From an uncultured bacterium (GTDB taxonomy: Bacteria; Patescibacteriota; Minisyncoccia; Phycocordibacterales; CAIZLB01), in contig CAIJKW010000051.1 of NCBI GenBank assembly GCA_903821355.1, positions 1-39,766 on the forward strand: a stretch of DNA of 39,766 nt, written 5' to 3'. The position numbers and the translations under genes were made by a program. The notes beneath the pieces were generated by a model. That model had not been told where the DNA came from. It made no database searches and saw only the letters and a program-made list of their open reading frames with translations. Position 1 is the first letter of the stretch; every line of letters begins with the position of its first letter. This document shows positions 6,487-15,126 of the stretch, in pieces.

Positions 6487-8232
6487 ATGGCCCAACGACA
6501 AGACCCCTCAGACAATTCAATTGTTATAGATGGCTTTGAAAATGGAATAGCCGACTCTCCGTATACAGGGATAGGAGATATGAGAAACGCCAATATAATA
6601 TCAATACCCGGAGAAGCTTCGGTAAATTTTGCGACTACTTCTTTAACGGCTTCATCGTATTCAGGAATGATAGTAGGAGGAGGCAGTGCATCATCTAAAA
6701 CATTTTATGTTTCTTCAACAACACTAGAAACAGGGCAAGCAGTTATATTCTCAGCATCAAACTTCGCGACACCGGGAGACCTATACTGGGTTGAAAGAAT
6801 AAACGCAACAGAGTTCAAAATACACACAAGTCCTTTCATATGGTCAGGCAATGAATATGCGACATCAGACACCGCAACAGGAACATTTTCAACAGTAGAC
6901 ATGGGGCTTCCTAAATATTTTACCAACGACACCAAAAACAACAAAGTGTATATGTTAGATAGTAATGGAAGAGTATGGGGTAACTGGACGACAACCGGAA
7001 CAACCGGAGCATTTGTATATGTGGGAAATAAAGTACCAACAGCTTATAAAGCAGGAAATGGATTGGTCTATTACGAGTCATCAGATCATACAGGATATGT
7101 GTTTATATTCCACGACAGCTCAATAGATTACTTTATAACTACAGCTACAGCTCCTACAATAGAATACCAATGGGCAATATTAGCGGGAACAGTAGGGACC
7201 TATAACACATCACCTACAAAAGTGTTGCAGACAGCACTAGGAACTCATAATTCACACGAAGCTATGGTCGGAGTAGATAATAGGGTTTATTTCTGTGACT
7301 CAAATTGGATATCGGTTTTTTATCAGGCAGACCCAGCAGGTACCGCTTTCAATCCAAAATCTATTGCAACATATACTTTTGACACCTTTCCTTTACTACC
7401 ATTTAATGATACCACTCAATGTTTAGCTCAGCTAGGTTCTAATTTACTGATTGGAGGAAAAAATAATATAATATATACTTGGAACAAGGTTGATTTGAAT
7501 TATAATGGGCAACCAATTTTATTAGCCGAAAGTAATATACAAAAAATGGTAACTGTAAATACTAACACCTATGCACTAGTAGGAAACCGAGGAAGAATAT
7601 ATGTCACAAACGGTTCACAGGCCCAATTGTGGAAAAAGATACCAGACCATATTTCAGGGATAGTCGAGCCATACTTTACATGGGGAGGATTGTGTTCACA
7701 GAAAAATCAAATCTTCTTCAGCGCGCAAGCAACATCTAATAACGGAGCAACATTGGTAGCTTATGGAGGAGTGTGGGCAATTGATGTTGATACTCAGGCA
7801 ATAAGATTAACAAACAAACTTTCATATGGTTCTTACGCAGGATACGCAAGTGCCTTGATAGCAGATGTGATTACTAACCCAGCCGGAACAGGACTTTATA
7901 TTGGATGGTATGACGGAGGAACCACTTACGGGATAGATAAGACATCAGCGAATTTATACCAAGGTTCTGAAACAGTTATTGAGAGCGACTTAATACCTAT
8001 AGGAACATATGATAACCCGAAGAATTTTACAAGAGTAGATTATAAGCTAGTAAACCCTATGGCCACAGGGGAGAGTGTATCGATGTATTACAGGTTAAGA
8101 TTTGGCGATGGGTGGACATTAATATACACAAGTGACAACACAACAAGTGATACAGGATATTCAGAAAGTCATGAGGTAAATTTTCAAAACGCACAATGGG
8201 TGCAACTTAAAATAGTATTAACATCAATCTAA
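6487..8232 (+). CDS. Beta-propeller-like tail protein, 581 aa
   Basis: Many short beta segments with aromatic-glycine-aspartate turns (for example KVYMLDSNGRVWGNW, NRVYFCDSNWISVFY, NLLIGGKNNIIYTWN, NTYALVGNRGRIYVTNG) repeat at intervals, as in beta-propellers. In short-tailed phages a propeller-type protein (P22 gp10-like stabilisation needle adaptor) is found near the adaptor, which would fit. N-terminus MAQRQDPSDNSIVIDGFENG is a common start for such phage proteins. It heads the operon after a terminator. Confidence 0.6.
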   Translation: MAQRQDPSDNSIVIDGFENGIADSPYTGIGDMRNANIISIPGEASVNFATTSLTASSYSGMIVGGGSASSKTFYVSSTTLETGQAVIFSASNFATPGDLYWVERINATEFKIHTSPFIWSGNEYATSDTATGTFSTVDMGLPKYFTNDTKNNKVYMLDSNGRVWGNWTTTGTTGAFVYVGNKVPTAYKAGNGLVYYESSDHTGYVFIFHDSSIDYFITTATAPTIEYQWAILAGTVGTYNTSPTKVLQTALGTHNSHEAMVGVDNRVYFCDSNWISVFYQADPAGTAFNPKSIATYTFDTFPLLPFNDTTQCLAQLGSNLLIGGKNNIIYTWNKVDLNYNGQPILLAESNIQKMVTVNTNTYALVGNRGRIYVTNGSQAQLWKKIPDHISGIVEPYFTWGGLCSQKNQIFFSAQATSNNGATLVAYGGVWAIDVDTQAIRLTNKLSYGSYAGYASALIADVITNPAGTGLYIGWYDGGTTYGIDKTSANLYQGSETVIESDLIPIGTYDNPKNFTRVDYKLVNPMATGESVSMYYRLRFGDGWTLIYTSDNTTSDTGYSESHEVNFQNAQWVQLKIVLTSI

Positions 8233-8233
8233 T

Positions 8234-8650
8234 ATGAGCGACACAACAACAGTTACAAATTTATCTAAAAGAGTATGGCCACAAGGAGTGGATATAGCAA
8301 CTGCTACAATAAAAGCAGCACTATTCACTTCAGCATCAAATATAACTGCTGCGTCTACGCTTTATTCTGCACTTACTGGAGAAGTATCTTCGGGCGGAGG
8401 TTCAGGATATACAACAGGAGGTAACGCAGTGACAAGTTTGACTTGGTCGGGAACAACTACACCCATTGTTACAGGAACAGTGGCACAATGGTATCCAGCA
8501 GTTTTTACTTTTAGAAGTGTAGTATTTTATGATACAGCAACAAGCAAGATTATAAATTATACAACATATGGAGCTGACCAAGATATAACATCAGCATTAT
8601 TATTACAATTTGACCCAACAAATGGGTATATTAAAGTTACGAGTTCATAA
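8234..8650 (+). CDS. Virion protein, 138 aa
   Basis: Beta-rich, low in charge, with a glycine-rich turn (EVSSGGGSGYTTGGNAVT). The start MSDTTTVTNLSKRVWPQGVD and the block ATIKAALFTSASN resemble small phage appendage proteins that begin with a region about what can be measured at a surface; I recognise no enzyme motif. It lies 1 nt behind the propeller gene and 2 nt before the next gene. Confidence 0.5.
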   Translation: MSDTTTVTNLSKRVWPQGVDIATATIKAALFTSASNITAASTLYSALTGEVSSGGGSGYTTGGNAVTSLTWSGTTTPIVTGTVAQWYPAVFTFRSVVFYDTATSKIINYTTYGADQDITSALLLQFDPTNGYIKVTSS

Positions 8651-8652
8651 AT

Positions 8653-9573
8653 ATGGCAGAACATATAATAGCAAGTTTTGACCCAGGTTCATTAAGTGGC
8701 GTATGGCCTGTGGGAAGTGCTAACTCCCATGCTGGAGTTGCTATGAATTTTTTGGGAGAATCTACCAAAATAACCAAATGTTCATTTAAGTTGCAAAAAC
8801 ATGGATCTCCAAGTGGGACTTTAACTGCAAAACTTTATGCAATGACAGGAAGTTATGGAAGCACAGGAAAGCCTACTGGTTCAGTATTAGCAACATCAGA
8901 CGGAGTAGGAGCAGGAACACTTGTTGATGGAGATTTTCAAACTTTTACATTTACAGGAGGAGAACAATACACAATGACGGGTGCGACATATTATGAAATT
9001 GCAATAGCATATTCTACTACGAGTAGTACCCATTATGTTGAAATAATTTATAGCAACGGTGGTTATACTGGAAATGGAGCAGAGTTAACATTACCAAGCA
9101 CTTGGGCAGAAACGGCAGAAGATTTCCAATTTTATGTTTATGGATTGGATGTAGCACCAACGGTGACAACACAGGCAGTTTCAAGCGTAACCAATAACAG
9201 TTGTACAGGAAACGGAAATATAACGGTAACAGGTGGAGATGCAACAGCAGTAACAAGACGAGGGTTTTGTTATAAGACAGGAACAACAGGCGACCCAACA
9301 ACCGCAGATAGTGTTGCTTATGATAATGGAGCATTTGGTACAGGTGCTTATACAAAATCAATTACAGGACTAACAGTAAATACGGATTACAGGGTTAGGG
9401 CCTATGCAGTAAATAGTGCAGGAACTTCTTATGGAGATACAGTACAACTTAATTTAGCGACAACAACTGTATTATCAATTCCAACAGCTTATATAAACTT
9501 ACAATCTCCAGTAGAAACAGTAACAACAAAATCAAGGTCTTATATGAGATTAAAGGAGTTAAGAATTAAATAA
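8653..9573 (+). CDS. Tail appendage protein with fibronectin-III-like domain, 306 aa
   Basis: Residues 1-170 form a jelly-roll-like beta domain (GTLTAKLYAMTGSYGSTGKP, TYYEIAIAYSTTSSTHYVEI) similar to carbohydrate-binding folds. Residues about 172-275 look like a fibronectin III domain ending in the classic TGLTVNTDYRVRAYAVNSAG. Such Ig-like domains are frequent on phage surface proteins and bind sugars weakly. It probably sits on the virion surface and helps host attachment. Confidence 0.65.
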   Translation: MAEHIIASFDPGSLSGVWPVGSANSHAGVAMNFLGESTKITKCSFKLQKHGSPSGTLTAKLYAMTGSYGSTGKPTGSVLATSDGVGAGTLVDGDFQTFTFTGGEQYTMTGATYYEIAIAYSTTSSTHYVEIIYSNGGYTGNGAELTLPSTWAETAEDFQFYVYGLDVAPTVTTQAVSSVTNNSCTGNGNITVTGGDATAVTRRGFCYKTGTTGDPTTADSVAYDNGAFGTGAYTKSITGLTVNTDYRVRAYAVNSAGTSYGDTVQLNLATTTVLSIPTAYINLQSPVETVTTKSRSYMRLKELRIK

Positions 9574-9574
9574 T

Positions 9575-9844
9575 ATGGATATAAACGAACAAGAAATAAA
9601 AACTTTATTTGATAAATGGATAAAAGACTATGCAACACAAAACCAGTATGGTGTTTCTAAAATACCAGTACACTCTCACACAGGGACCGACTCACCACAA
9701 ATAAACAAAAAAGATATAACAGGGTTCGATACCTATGTAGCAGATGGACAATACACAGTGGGTGCTAAATTAACAGTAGGCGGAGATCCAGGGAAAATAA
9801 CAACTAAAGGAGGTTTAATAACAGCTATTCAACAAGCATCATAA
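9575..9844 (+). CDS. Small tail protein, 89 aa
   Basis: The stretch VSKIPVHSHTGTDSPQINKK is a motif seen in many phage structural proteins (PxHxHTGxDSP, probably a metal- or trimer-forming segment), followed by a glycine-rich beta region. The first 20 residues look like a helix. It is packed 1 nt behind its upstream neighbour. Probably a fibre or baseplate component. Confidence 0.55.
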   Translation: MDINEQEIKTLFDKWIKDYATQNQYGVSKIPVHSHTGTDSPQINKKDITGFDTYVADGQYTVGAKLTVGGDPGKITTKGGLITAIQQAS

Positions 9845-9848
9845 AATT

Positions 9849-10748
9849 ATGAAAACATATCAAAATTACGTTACAGATATTTCAAGAATTATAAATAATT
9901 CATTACCAGATAATGTGGCTTGGGCAATGGAAACTATCAATGACACCACCCGTTATTTAGTTAGCAAGTACTATATGAACGAAAGGACATATACTACACT
10001 TTCTGTGGCCCAGCAACAGTTTTATAATTTACCACCACAGGTTAAAAAGATTATAAATGTGACAGTAGATATTGGGAATATAAAATGGCAACCAAAGGAA
10101 TGTCCAACAAGACAATTCTGGGATACATTAAACGTTCAGACAGCGTGGTACCAAGACTATCCTTCTTATTTTTTCATCTATGACGGAAAGATAGGAATAT
10201 ATCCAACACCAGCAGGAAGTGGCAACACAATAACTCTTAACTATAAAACAAGAATACCAGATTTATCACAATCAGATTATATTATAGGGAGCGCATCAGT
10301 AACTTCAGCCCAAGCGATCGTACAAGGAACTGCAACAACATGGACTAAGGCCATGGCAGACGGAGGTTGGATTAAGATAGCCCACTCAGCGACAGATGCT
10401 AACAATGGGGATGACCAATGGTACCAAATAAACTCAGTAACAGACGCAACACATTTAACCTTAAAGAACAACTACACCGGCGCAACCGTTTCAGGAGCTT
10501 CTTATAAGATAGGTCAAGTGTCAATTTTACCAGAAGATTACCAAGACCTACCACTTTATAGAATGGCCATAATATACTACACAACAAGATTCCCAGACGC
10601 GACAAAGGCAGGACTTTATCAAAATCTTTATGACGATGGAGAAGCTAGACTAAACGAGGAATTCGGAAGCAAAACCTCATCTGTAATTCTAGAAGATACA
10701 AACGGTCAAATTATTAACCCAAATTTATTCCAACGAAACGTTGGCTAA
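9849..10748 (+). CDS. Head-tail adaptor / tail tubular-like protein, 299 aa
   Basis: Helical N- and C-terminal parts (residues 1-45 and 225-270: EDYQDLPLYRMAIIYYTTRF) flank a beta-rich middle (LSVAQQQFYNLPPQVKKIIN, GKIGIYPTPAGSGNTITLNY). This layout is typical of the adaptor proteins that bind under the portal in short-tailed phages. Gene position between appendage and internal proteins agrees. Family assignment is by pattern only. Confidence 0.6.
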   Translation: MKTYQNYVTDISRIINNSLPDNVAWAMETINDTTRYLVSKYYMNERTYTTLSVAQQQFYNLPPQVKKIINVTVDIGNIKWQPKECPTRQFWDTLNVQTAWYQDYPSYFFIYDGKIGIYPTPAGSGNTITLNYKTRIPDLSQSDYIIGSASVTSAQAIVQGTATTWTKAMADGGWIKIAHSATDANNGDDQWYQINSVTDATHLTLKNNYTGATVSGASYKIGQVSILPEDYQDLPLYRMAIIYYTTRFPDATKAGLYQNLYDDGEARLNEEFGSKTSSVILEDTNGQIINPNLFQRNVG

Positions 10749-10752
10749 AAAT

Positions 10753-12423
10753 ATGTCAATATATAATCAATCACAAACTTCACCATACTTGGGAGCTCAA
10801 GCAAAAACAGTGCCAGCTGTCGCTCCTAAAAATACTCTTAAACCAGCAGACACTAAAAAGGGATTTATAGGTGGAACATTAAATCCAGATGGAACTATGG
10901 GAACAGGAAAGGTTTCAGGAGTAGAACCATTTAATATTATAAGTAAAAAGACGACACCGGTTCAACCAGCAACAGGGGCTAATGTTTTGGGAAACACCGA
11001 TATACCCGGAATGACTGGGACAGCAAGTATGAAGCCAGTTCCTAAAGAAAAAACTTCAATAATAAGCGCAACTTCACCGGTAATAACCCCTGAAAAAACA
11101 GGTGGAGGAGGATATACGCCCACGATCGTTACACCACCAATGGAAACAAAACCAACCCTCACACCTTATCAAAAATATGTAGCAGATAATAATGCAAGAG
11201 GGTTATCTTCAGCTACAGAAGCAGTTTTTAATGGGCAAGGATTACCTGGCTCTACCCAAACGCAAAACATTGGAGGACAAATAACCCATATAGACCTAAA
11301 CGGAAACACGGTTGATACAACTGGTAAAATACTATCAGGGCCAGACTACAAGGCAGACACTACAAACGATACAACAACACGAGCGGGAATATTAGCAGAA
11401 CTTATCAAACAATCCCAAACCCCAAATGCGTCTTATCAAACCTTACAAGACCAATTGTCAGCAAACGCAGCAGAACAGGCTAAACTCAAAAGCGATTATG
11501 CAGAAGCTAATAAGAATGTTCAAACAAGTGGAATTGGCTCAATAATGGCAACCGGCCAAGGCAATATAATGCAGAATACATTAGCAACTAAACAGGGTGC
11601 ATTAGCATCACAGGCTGGGGCATTATCAACTCAGTTAGGAGCAGCACAAGCGCAACAGAACATCGGACTAACAGGATTACAGAATGCCCAAAATGCCTAT
11701 GCTCCAATAACTCCAGGATATAACCAGCAAGTATTGAACCCTATTACAGGCCAACCAGTTAATCAGACGGGAGGCAGTGGAACCGGAGCTATGAGTATAT
11801 TGCCACCTCAAGGACAACAAATGGTTCAAAGCTTAGCACAACAGGTTAATGAAGGTAAAATGACTAGAGCAGATGCAGAGAGTAGATTGAGTGCTTATGG
11901 ACAACCAGGAATAGAAGCATTAAATCAAGCATTAGGCGAAGGATTTAACACAAACGCATCTAACGCAAGCGCGGGAACAACAGCACAAGGACAACAATTA
12001 AGTGCAGCAATACCACCAGCAAATCAAGCTTTAGATATGCTACAAACAGCATTTAATTCTTTAGGGCCTATAACAGGAAGCAATATACCTTTACTACAAC
12101 AGTTCGCTCAAAACATTGCTATGCAGACAGGAATAGGAAGAACAAACGTGTCTAACTTTCAAGGAGCATTACAAGAAGCAAGGTCAAGGATAGACGCAGC
12201 TCTAGCAGGAGTAATTGGAGTAAACGCAGCAAGTACGCAAGCTCATGCTTTATTACCAGACAACATGACAGCACAAGAACTCCCAGGTAAGATTGCAGCA
12301 GCTAAAGAATATCTACAAAATCAATTGAAATCATATCAATCATCGGGATCGCAAACAGGTTCGTCAACTGGGGGAGGGACAACAGTTCAAACAACGGTCG
12401 GAACAATTAACACAAACTGGTAA
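10753..12423 (+). CDS. Large internal virion protein candidate, 556 aa
   Basis: Start ATG 10753 (MSIYNQSQTSPYLG) follows the previous stop by 4 bases. Residues 1-130 are proline/threonine-rich and probably disordered; residues 210-330 and 420-540 are helix-forming with much A and Q (AKLKSDYAEANKNVQ, ASQAGALSTQLGAAQAQQNI). It is low in aromatic residues. Alanine/glutamine-rich helical proteins next to a virion transglycosylase are typical of ejection proteins of short-tailed phages; a short tape measure is the alternative. No membrane span is obvious. Confidence 0.55.
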   Translation: MSIYNQSQTSPYLGAQAKTVPAVAPKNTLKPADTKKGFIGGTLNPDGTMGTGKVSGVEPFNIISKKTTPVQPATGANVLGNTDIPGMTGTASMKPVPKEKTSIISATSPVITPEKTGGGGYTPTIVTPPMETKPTLTPYQKYVADNNARGLSSATEAVFNGQGLPGSTQTQNIGGQITHIDLNGNTVDTTGKILSGPDYKADTTNDTTTRAGILAELIKQSQTPNASYQTLQDQLSANAAEQAKLKSDYAEANKNVQTSGIGSIMATGQGNIMQNTLATKQGALASQAGALSTQLGAAQAQQNIGLTGLQNAQNAYAPITPGYNQQVLNPITGQPVNQTGGSGTGAMSILPPQGQQMVQSLAQQVNEGKMTRADAESRLSAYGQPGIEALNQALGEGFNTNASNASAGTTAQGQQLSAAIPPANQALDMLQTAFNSLGPITGSNIPLLQQFAQNIAMQTGIGRTNVSNFQGALQEARSRIDAALAGVIGVNAASTQAHALLPDNMTAQELPGKIAAAKEYLQNQLKSYQSSGSQTGSSTGGGTTVQTTVGTINTNW

Positions 12424-12428
12424 AAATT

Positions 12429-13781
12429 ATGGAAACAGCACAAATGGATCAACAAGCAATTAACCTTGCTAAGTCTATTCGCCAAGTTGAGAGCGGTGGT
12501 GATTTTAATGCAAAAGGAAAATCAGGAGAATCGGGTGCATACCAATGGATACCAGCAACATGGAAAGCGCACGCGAAAGAAGCACTCGGAGATGAAAACG
12601 CTCAAATGACACCTAGTAACCAAAACGCAGTGGCTTATACAGTAATAAAAAAATGGAAAGACAACGGATTAAATCCAGCTCAAATAGCAGCTAAATGGAA
12701 CAGTGGTAGTGAAAAAGGATGGGAAAATAAAGTAAGCACAGGATACGGAGGGAAGATGCCACCCAACAAAGCAGGGGTAGAATTTAATGTCCCAAAGTAT
12801 GTAAAATCAGTTACAGACGCTTATCAAACCATTAAGGGCGGAGGGAATGTAGGAATAGACCCAAATAACCCTTCAAGCGTAACAGGAACTCAAACATCAC
12901 CAAAAGAACCAGCACCATATGGAGCATCATTCCCGGCCACAGGACAAGAAGGAATAGTGGAGGGGGTAGCAAAGGGAATCGGAAACATTCCAAGCTCAGC
13001 CCTAAACTTAGCCGAGAACATAGGAAACGTAGCAATGCATCCAATCAAAACAGCCCAAGGAATAGGTAATATGGCCCTAGGGGGAATAGAACACCTTATA
13101 CCTGGAAAACAAGCACAGGAGGGCAGTTTTGACGCTTTAATAGGGTCTTTGAAAGATAGGTACGGAAGCATAGACGCACTAAAAAAGACCGCGATTAACG
13201 ATCCGACAGGACTAGCATTAGATGTGGCCACGATACTTCAAGGAGGTGGAGCAGCAATAAAAGGAGCTTCATTAGCTGGTAAAGCAGAAGAGATAGGAAA
13301 ATTGACTACAGGATTGAATAGGGCAGACAAAGCATCTTATGTAAGCGAAGCATCAAAAGCTGGAGATTTAGGCAAAGGTGCGCAAATAGGACAAGCAGTG
13401 GGAGATGTAGGTAAAACAATAAACCCTATAAACGTAGCGACCAAGGCAACAGGAGGAGCGTTGAAATTAGCAGGTAAAGGAGCGATAAAAATGGTAGACA
13501 TACAAGATTGGGCTAGAGGGGCCGGTGTGAGTAAGCTAACACCAGAAAGAATGGTGATGGCATTTATAGCCAATAACTTTGGAGGATTGCCAGCAGCAGC
13601 ACTGACTTATATGTTTGAACCAACAGTAGTAAAATTATTGAATAAAACCGGCACACTGACTGGCAAAGGGTTGATAGGGGCAGGAAAAGTAGTAGAAAAA
13701 ACAGCTCCAACAGTAGGGACAATAGGAGCAGGGTTGAATATGGTTAGTGGGGTTACCTTGCCAGAATTACTTAAAAGATAA
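12429..13781 (+). CDS. Virion-associated lytic transglycosylase / ejection protein, 450 aa
   Basis: The N-terminus carries an SLT/lysozyme-like fold: IRQVESGGDFNAKG with catalytic Glu at residue 21, then SGAYQWIPATWKAHAKEAL and NPAQIAAKWNSG. It should cut peptidoglycan glycan strands during genome entry. Residues 170-450 are glycine/alanine-rich with hydrophobic stretches (LTYMFEPTVVKLL, GAGLNMVSGVTLP) and look like an ejected, membrane-interacting part. It has no signal peptide, so it is not a lysis enzyme, and it is the last gene of the tail operon. Confidence 0.75.
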   Translation: METAQMDQQAINLAKSIRQVESGGDFNAKGKSGESGAYQWIPATWKAHAKEALGDENAQMTPSNQNAVAYTVIKKWKDNGLNPAQIAAKWNSGSEKGWENKVSTGYGGKMPPNKAGVEFNVPKYVKSVTDAYQTIKGGGNVGIDPNNPSSVTGTQTSPKEPAPYGASFPATGQEGIVEGVAKGIGNIPSSALNLAENIGNVAMHPIKTAQGIGNMALGGIEHLIPGKQAQEGSFDALIGSLKDRYGSIDALKKTAINDPTGLALDVATILQGGGAAIKGASLAGKAEEIGKLTTGLNRADKASYVSEASKAGDLGKGAQIGQAVGDVGKTINPINVATKATGGALKLAGKGAIKMVDIQDWARGAGVSKLTPERMVMAFIANNFGGLPAAALTYMFEPTVVKLLNKTGTLTGKGLIGAGKVVEKTAPTVGTIGAGLNMVSGVTLPELLKR

Positions 13782-13913
13782 TTAACGACCAACCTCCTTA
13801 GCATTAATACCCCTAAAACCTAAGTAAGCTGTTACAAAGATTAATAGAGGAAAAGCACACGCTAATAGGGCAAATATAGTAGCCCAAATATAACATAAAG
13901 TAGACTGTTTCAT
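13782..13913 (-). CDS. Antisense-strand small membrane protein, 43 aa
   Basis: The only convincing minus-strand gene: ATG at 13913-13911, TAA at 13784-13782, immediately behind the stop of the transglycosylase gene (convergent, 0-bp gap). Product MKQSTLCYIWATIFALLACA then FPLLIFVTAYLGFRGINAKE: a positively charged start, one long hydrophobic segment (about residues 6-33) and a basic tail, so a single-pass membrane protein. A promoter with -35, 17-bp spacer and -10 lies directly upstream on the minus strand and makes the mRNA leaderless. Function unknown; superinfection exclusion or lysis control are possibilities. Confidence 0.65.
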   Translation of the reverse strand: MKQSTLCYIWATIFALLACAFPLLIFVTAYLGFRGINAKEVGR

Positions 13914-13919
13914 AGACTA

Positions 13920-13948
13920 ACTATACCATAAAATATGCAAAAAGGCAA
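13920..13948 (-). promoter_or_regulatory. Minus-strand sigma-70 promoter
   Basis: On the minus strand: TTGCCT (13948-13943), 17-bp spacer, TATAGT (13925-13920). Six bases separate the -10 box from the ATG of the minus-strand gene, so transcription should start at or next to the A of ATG. The promoter overlaps the start of the + strand HTH gene at 13935, so the two may interfere. Confidence 0.65.
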
Positions 13949-14264
13949 CACAAAACTATTTATAAACAAGGCAAAGCTCTATGAGATGGTAAATCTTAGA
14001 ATATGTGGTTGGGCGCAGACTTCACTGGCTATGAGATACAGTTGCGATCGTGACACCATCCAGCAACAATGCAGGAAGTTTGATATAGACAATGAGGAGC
14101 ATGACATCTTTAACATAGAGAGAATTATAGCGAGTGTTATACCAAAAAAGGAAGAAGATAGATTTATAGACTTTGGAGTGATAAAGATATGCAAAGGTAG
14201 GGATTATATTGACTATTTCAAAAGAGCATATCCCCAAAGACAATTAAAAGATTTTATAACATAA
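13935..14264 (+). CDS. Helix-turn-helix protein, 109 aa
   Basis: Residues 12-48 contain a helix-turn-helix typical of resolvase/transposase-type or sigma-like DNA readers: LYEMVNLRICGWAQTSLAMR then YSCDRDTIQQQCRKF (the second helix reading CDRDTIQQQC). The C-terminal half is charged without a known domain. It overlaps the minus-strand promoter and could regulate it. It may act on its own gene or on the palindrome at 14280-14307; the target is not proven. Confidence 0.6.
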   Translation: MQKGNTKLFINKAKLYEMVNLRICGWAQTSLAMRYSCDRDTIQQQCRKFDIDNEEHDIFNIERIIASVIPKKEEDRFIDFGVIKICKGRDYIDYFKRAYPQRQLKDFIT

Positions 14265-14279
14265 TAAATAAATTAACAA

Positions 14280-14307
14280 TAAAACTAAAAATACATAATT
14301 AGTTTTA
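14280..14307. promoter_or_regulatory. 9-bp inverted repeat upstream of 14314 gene
   Basis: TAAAACTAA (14280-14288) and TTAGTTTTA (14299-14307) are perfect inverted repeats around a 10-base loop. There is no T-run behind it and the next ATG is 7 bases away. It could be an operator for the HTH protein just upstream or a translational hairpin. Confidence 0.4.
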
Positions 14308-14313
14308 CAATAA

Positions 14314-14625
14314 ATGGCAGATTACAGAAGTATTATTTGTCAGAGAAATACAGGTAGTGCAGTAATAGGAGCAGCATCTGCTTCAACAGCATTAGCTGAT
14401 AACTCTGCAAGAGCAGCATTTTCTATTCAAAATGTTGGGACCAACCCATTGTTCGTAGCATTAGGAGCTGGTTGCAGTTCAACAAAATATCATGTTGTAT
14501 TAAAAGCCGGTACAGGCGCAGCTGATGGAATAGGAGGTTCTTTTGCTATGGAAAACGGAGTTGTTTACACAGGAATAGTTACTATTGCTGGAACAAATCC
14601 ACAATACGTAGTTCTTGAGCTTTAA
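14314..14625 (+). CDS. Small virion protein, 103 aa
   Basis: Beta-rich and low in charge: ARAAFSIQNVGTNPLFVALG and GGSFAMENGVVYTGIVTIAG. The pattern of R-x-x-F-x-I-Q-N ... N-P-L-F-V is common in short beta-sandwich proteins that decorate tails or fibres. It lies before the coiled-coil and fibre genes, so a fibre accessory or attachment role is likely. Confidence 0.55.
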   Translation: MADYRSIICQRNTGSAVIGAASASTALADNSARAAFSIQNVGTNPLFVALGAGCSSTKYHVVLKAGTGAADGIGGSFAMENGVVYTGIVTIAGTNPQYVVLEL

Positions 14626-14643
14626 TAATTAAAATATAAAACT

Positions 14644-15123
14644 ATGATAAACAATAGTGAACCGGCAGTACCACTACCAGACGATATTATTAAAGCAACT
14701 GAAAACGCACGAAATAAAATAACTATTTTAGAGGCGGAGATTTCAAGACTCACAAAACTCAAAGGACAAGTTGAAAAAGAGATAATTTCAACAAATTCTG
14801 AGAAACAGTATATTGAAAGCTTAATACCTTCTCTTGAAAAACAAAGGGATGAATTAGTCACAACGGTAGAAGAGCTAGAAAAGAAAGTAGAAAAAGCCAA
14901 CACAGAACTTTCTAACTTAAAATCTTCACAAACAGTGATAGAAGGTGTTATGGCAGAGAAAAGAGGGGACTTAGAAGCAAAACTGTCTGACTTAAGAGAA
15001 AGGACTGAAATAGTTAAGAAAGGAGAATTTGAATTACAAAAAGCAAGAGAATTATTTGAAAAAGATAAACAAGAGTTGGCCCAAAAGAAATCTAAATTAG
15101 AAAGTGCTATAAGTCAGCTCTAA
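14644..15123 (+). CDS. Coiled-coil protein, 159 aa
   Basis: Nearly all helix with heptads of hydrophobic residues (ITILEAEISRLTKLKGQVEK, ELEKKVEKANTELSNLKS), so a long dimeric or trimeric coiled coil. It resembles the 5815 protein in style. It lies 3 nt before the tail fibre gene; a fibre stalk, fibre assembly factor or chaperone are possible. Confidence 0.65.
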   Translation: MINNSEPAVPLPDDIIKATENARNKITILEAEISRLTKLKGQVEKEIISTNSEKQYIESLIPSLEKQRDELVTTVEELEKKVEKANTELSNLKSSQTVIEGVMAEKRGDLEAKLSDLRERTEIVKKGEFELQKARELFEKDKQELAQKKSKLESAISQL

Positions 15124-15126
15124 TAA

